A stretch of DNA of 7,152 nt, taken from the NCBI GenBank assembly GCA_023145125.1, contig JAGLEK010000170.1, forward strand, positions 1 through 7,152, read 5' to 3'. The number at the start of each line of letters is the position of its first letter. Within the stretch, counting starts at the first letter, position 1. A program made the translations under genes and the position numbers. The notes beneath the pieces were generated by a model that saw only the letters and a list, made by a program, of their open reading frames with translations, did no database searches and had not been told where the DNA came from. Source of the stretch: Bacteroidales bacterium. GTDB taxonomy: Bacteria > Bacteroidota > Bacteroidia > Bacteroidales > B18-G4. Below, piece after piece: positions 5,668 through 7,152 of the stretch.

Positions 5668-5786
5668 AAATTCCAAAATCCAAATTCCAAAATTCAAAAT
5701 AAATTTCAAACTCCAAATCCCAAACAATTCAAAATTCAAAATTTAAAATTTAAAACTAACTCAACACTCAAAACTCAAAACTCAAA
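5668..5786. repeat. AT-rich compound tandem repeat filling an intergenic gap
   Basis: This stretch fills nearly the whole gap between the two minus-strand genes with short degenerate units: ATTCCAAA-type repeats (about 5668-5700), AATTCAAAA and ATTTAAA copies (about 5727-5753), and three perfect ACTCAAA heptamers (5766-5772, 5773-5779, 5780-5786). The last heptamer ends 2 nt from the dehydratase stop codon at 5789-5791. The minus strand is open through part of it and gives a spurious MNFELFGIWSLKF-type peptide. No exact TAnnTTTG box was found on the minus strand, so the downstream gene's promoter is unclear. Confidence 0.8.
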
Positions 5787-5788
5787 AC

Positions 5789-7152
5789 TTATTCCCCCGT
5801 GTCCAGTTGTTCATAAACCGAGTTGCGGCTTTTAAATTCCGGGGCAATTTCCTTCATCTTCTTTACAATAGAGAGGCCATCCATGCTATCGCTGAAAGCA
5901 ATCAACTCTTTCACCTTGGCCGATAATGTTTCCAGATCGAATCCTCTCTCCCTGGCGATCATGATCTGCGGGTGGTGGGTCGGTAGCGTATTCTCTTCAT
6001 CGTTCAGCAGTTCTTCGTATAATTTTTCGCCCGGCCGGAGGCCTGTGTACCTAATTTGTATATCGCTGCCCAGTGTCAGCCCGGATAGCATGATCATCTT
6101 TTTTGCCAGGTCGACGATCTTTATCGACTGCCCCATATCGAAGATAAATATCTCACCACCCTTGCCCATGGCGCCGGCCTCCAACACAAGCTGGCATGCT
6201 TCAGGAATGGTCATAAAATATCTTGTGATCTCGGGATGGGTAACGGTAACGGGGCCACCCTTGCTGATCTGGTCCCTGAATAACGGGATTACAGAACCAT
6301 TCGATCCCAGGACATTGCCAAAGCGGGTGGTGATGAAGCGGGTGCCATTCTTGCTGTTCATCGCCTGAGTATACATCTCGGCAATGCGTTTTGATGCGCC
6401 CATCACACTGGTTGGCTTGACTGCCTTGTCGGTAGAGATCATGATGAACTTTTCCACCTTAAATCTTACAGCAAGGTTGGCAAGGAGCCTTGTCCCAAAC
6501 ACGTTGGTGCGTACAGCCTCTGAAGGATTGGCTTCCATCATCGGAACGTGTTTATATGCAGCAGCATGATAGATCAGCTGAGGTTTAAATGTCTGAAAGA
6601 TCTGTTCCATTCGTTCCTCGTCGCAAATATCGGCCACGATGATCTCAATGTCTTTGGTGCCGAATTTTTCAGCACATTCCAGCTCAAGGAGGAATAGCGG
6701 GCTTTCAGCCTGGTCGAGCAAGATCAGCTTGTTGATAGCATATCCGGCCACCTGCCGTACGATCTCGCTGCCAATAGAACCACTTGCCCCTGTAATAAGC
6801 ACATTTCTGCCTGCCAGGTCTTTGCTGACCGGCTCCTTGTCGAGCTGGATCACATCCCTTCCAAGAAGGTCTTCTATCTTAACCTGCCGGATCTGCTTGA
6901 AGCTCAATTCGCCATTGATCCACTGCGATACCGGAGGTACGTTGAGCACCTTGATATTATGTTCAAGGCAGGTTTCAATGATCTCCTGCCTCCTCGACTG
7001 AGGAAGGTTTTGGGGAGAAATAATAAATTGGGCCCCAGGCCAGCGGCCCAGTAGTTCAGCCAGCCTTTTGCTGGCATAAATGCTGACCCCTTCCATCTTT
7101 TTACCCACCTTGCCCGGTTTATCATCGACAAAAGCCACCACCCTGTAGTTGA
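5789..7152 (-). CDS. CapD/WbpM-type nucleotide-sugar 4,6-dehydratase, 5' end outside the window
   Basis: The C-terminal part of a membrane-anchored polysaccharide biosynthesis protein. The frame is open through the right edge: the codon at 7141 is GTG within the conserved run NYRVVAFVDD, not a start, so the N-terminal membrane helices lie beyond the window. The visible 453 codons begin in a CoA-binding-like region (VVAFVDDKPGKVGKKMEGV), then an extended short-chain dehydrogenase domain. Counting Val at 7141 as residue 1, the NAD(P) motif GASGSIG is at 118-124, followed by YHAAAYKHVPMME (191-203), STDKAVKPTSVMGASKR (236-252), FGNVLGSNGSVIPLF, ITRYFMTIPEA and GLRPGEKLYEELL. The catalytic set reads Ser236, Met247, Lys251: Met replaces the usual Tyr, as in the WbpM subfamily (SMK instead of SYK). 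Such enzymes dehydrate UDP-GlcNAc or similar sugars at C4/C6 for capsule or O-antigen synthesis. Confidence 0.93.
   Translation of the reverse strand, partial: NYRVVAFVDDKPGKVGKKMEGVSIYASKRLAELLGRWPGAQFIISPQNLPQSRRQEIIETCLEHNIKVLNVPPVSQWINGELSFKQIRQVKIEDLLGRDVIQLDKEPVSKDLAGRNVLITGASGSIGSEIVRQVAGYAINKLILLDQAESPLFLLELECAEKFGTKDIEIIVADICDEERMEQIFQTFKPQLIYHAAAYKHVPMMEANPSEAVRTNVFGTRLLANLAVRFKVEKFIMISTDKAVKPTSVMGASKRIAEMYTQAMNSKNGTRFITTRFGNVLGSNGSVIPLFRDQISKGGPVTVTHPEITRYFMTIPEACQLVLEAGAMGKGGEIFIFDMGQSIKIVDLAKKMIMLSGLTLGSDIQIRYTGLRPGEKLYEELLNDEENTLPTHHPQIMIARERGFDLETLSAKVKELIAFSDSMDGLSIVKKMKEIAPEFKSRNSVYEQLDTGE

Noticed and set aside
5823..6368. 181-codon plus-strand frame
   Set aside because: Antisense to the dehydratase, low-complexity and Ser-rich, with no recognisable domain; a shadow of a well-supported gene.
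7139..7141. GTG as the start of the dehydratase
   Set aside because: The frame continues to the window edge (NYR before VVAFVDD) and these enzymes normally have N-terminal membrane helices, so the gene is cut by the window.

Overview
The window looks like chromosomal DNA of a member of the Bacteroidota, probably an uncultured or environmental lineage near the Bacteroidales. The evidence is a FISUMP-domain exported protein that carries a Por-secretion-type (T9SS-like) module, a Bacteroidota-type lipoprotein, the Bacteroidota protein family usually named 'asparagine synthetase B' with its KKKKQKT tail, -7 boxes of the TAnnTTTG type, and the near absence of Shine-Dalgarno sequences. No tRNA, rRNA, CRISPR array, transposase or prophage gene was found.

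Layout. Left third: thyA (20-814, +) is complete. It is followed by a 9-bp tandem repeat and a two-tier hairpin element (868-930), then a convergent 47-codon zinc-ribbon gene of the DUF5679 type (988-1131, -) that is easy to miss because of its size. A divergent AT-rich gap leads to an exported FISUMP protein (1365-2711, +). Middle: a 287-bp intergenic region holds a 7-bp tandem repeat, two Bacteroidota-like -7 boxes and a REP-like element between 14-bp direct repeats. It leads into folA (2999-3496, +), whose stop codon overlaps the start of a lipoprotein gene (3493-4338, +). Right half: two minus-strand genes, the 'asparagine synthetase B'-like exported protein (4390-5667) and the C-terminal 453 codons of a CapD/WbpM-type nucleotide-sugar 4,6-dehydratase (5789-7152, running off the right edge). 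The latter suggests a surface-polysaccharide locus beyond the window.

How the genes relate. ThyA makes dTMP and releases dihydrofolate; FolA reduces it back to tetrahydrofolate. The two genes share a strand but are separated by about 2.2 kb holding the zinc-ribbon gene, the FISUMP gene and repeats. The lipoprotein is translationally coupled to folA without an evident functional reason. The remaining genes are unrelated envelope or surface functions.

The most distinctive feature is not a gene. Four gene ends here (thyA, FISUMP, the lipoprotein / 'AsnB-like' convergent pair, and the dehydratase) are followed within about 2-12 nt of the stop codon by a different short tandem repeat, three of them with a 7-bp period. 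A hexamer repeat also abuts the thyA start at the window edge. I see no defence system, mobile element with its own genes, or clearly new enzyme system; the repeat organisation is the best candidate for something under-described.
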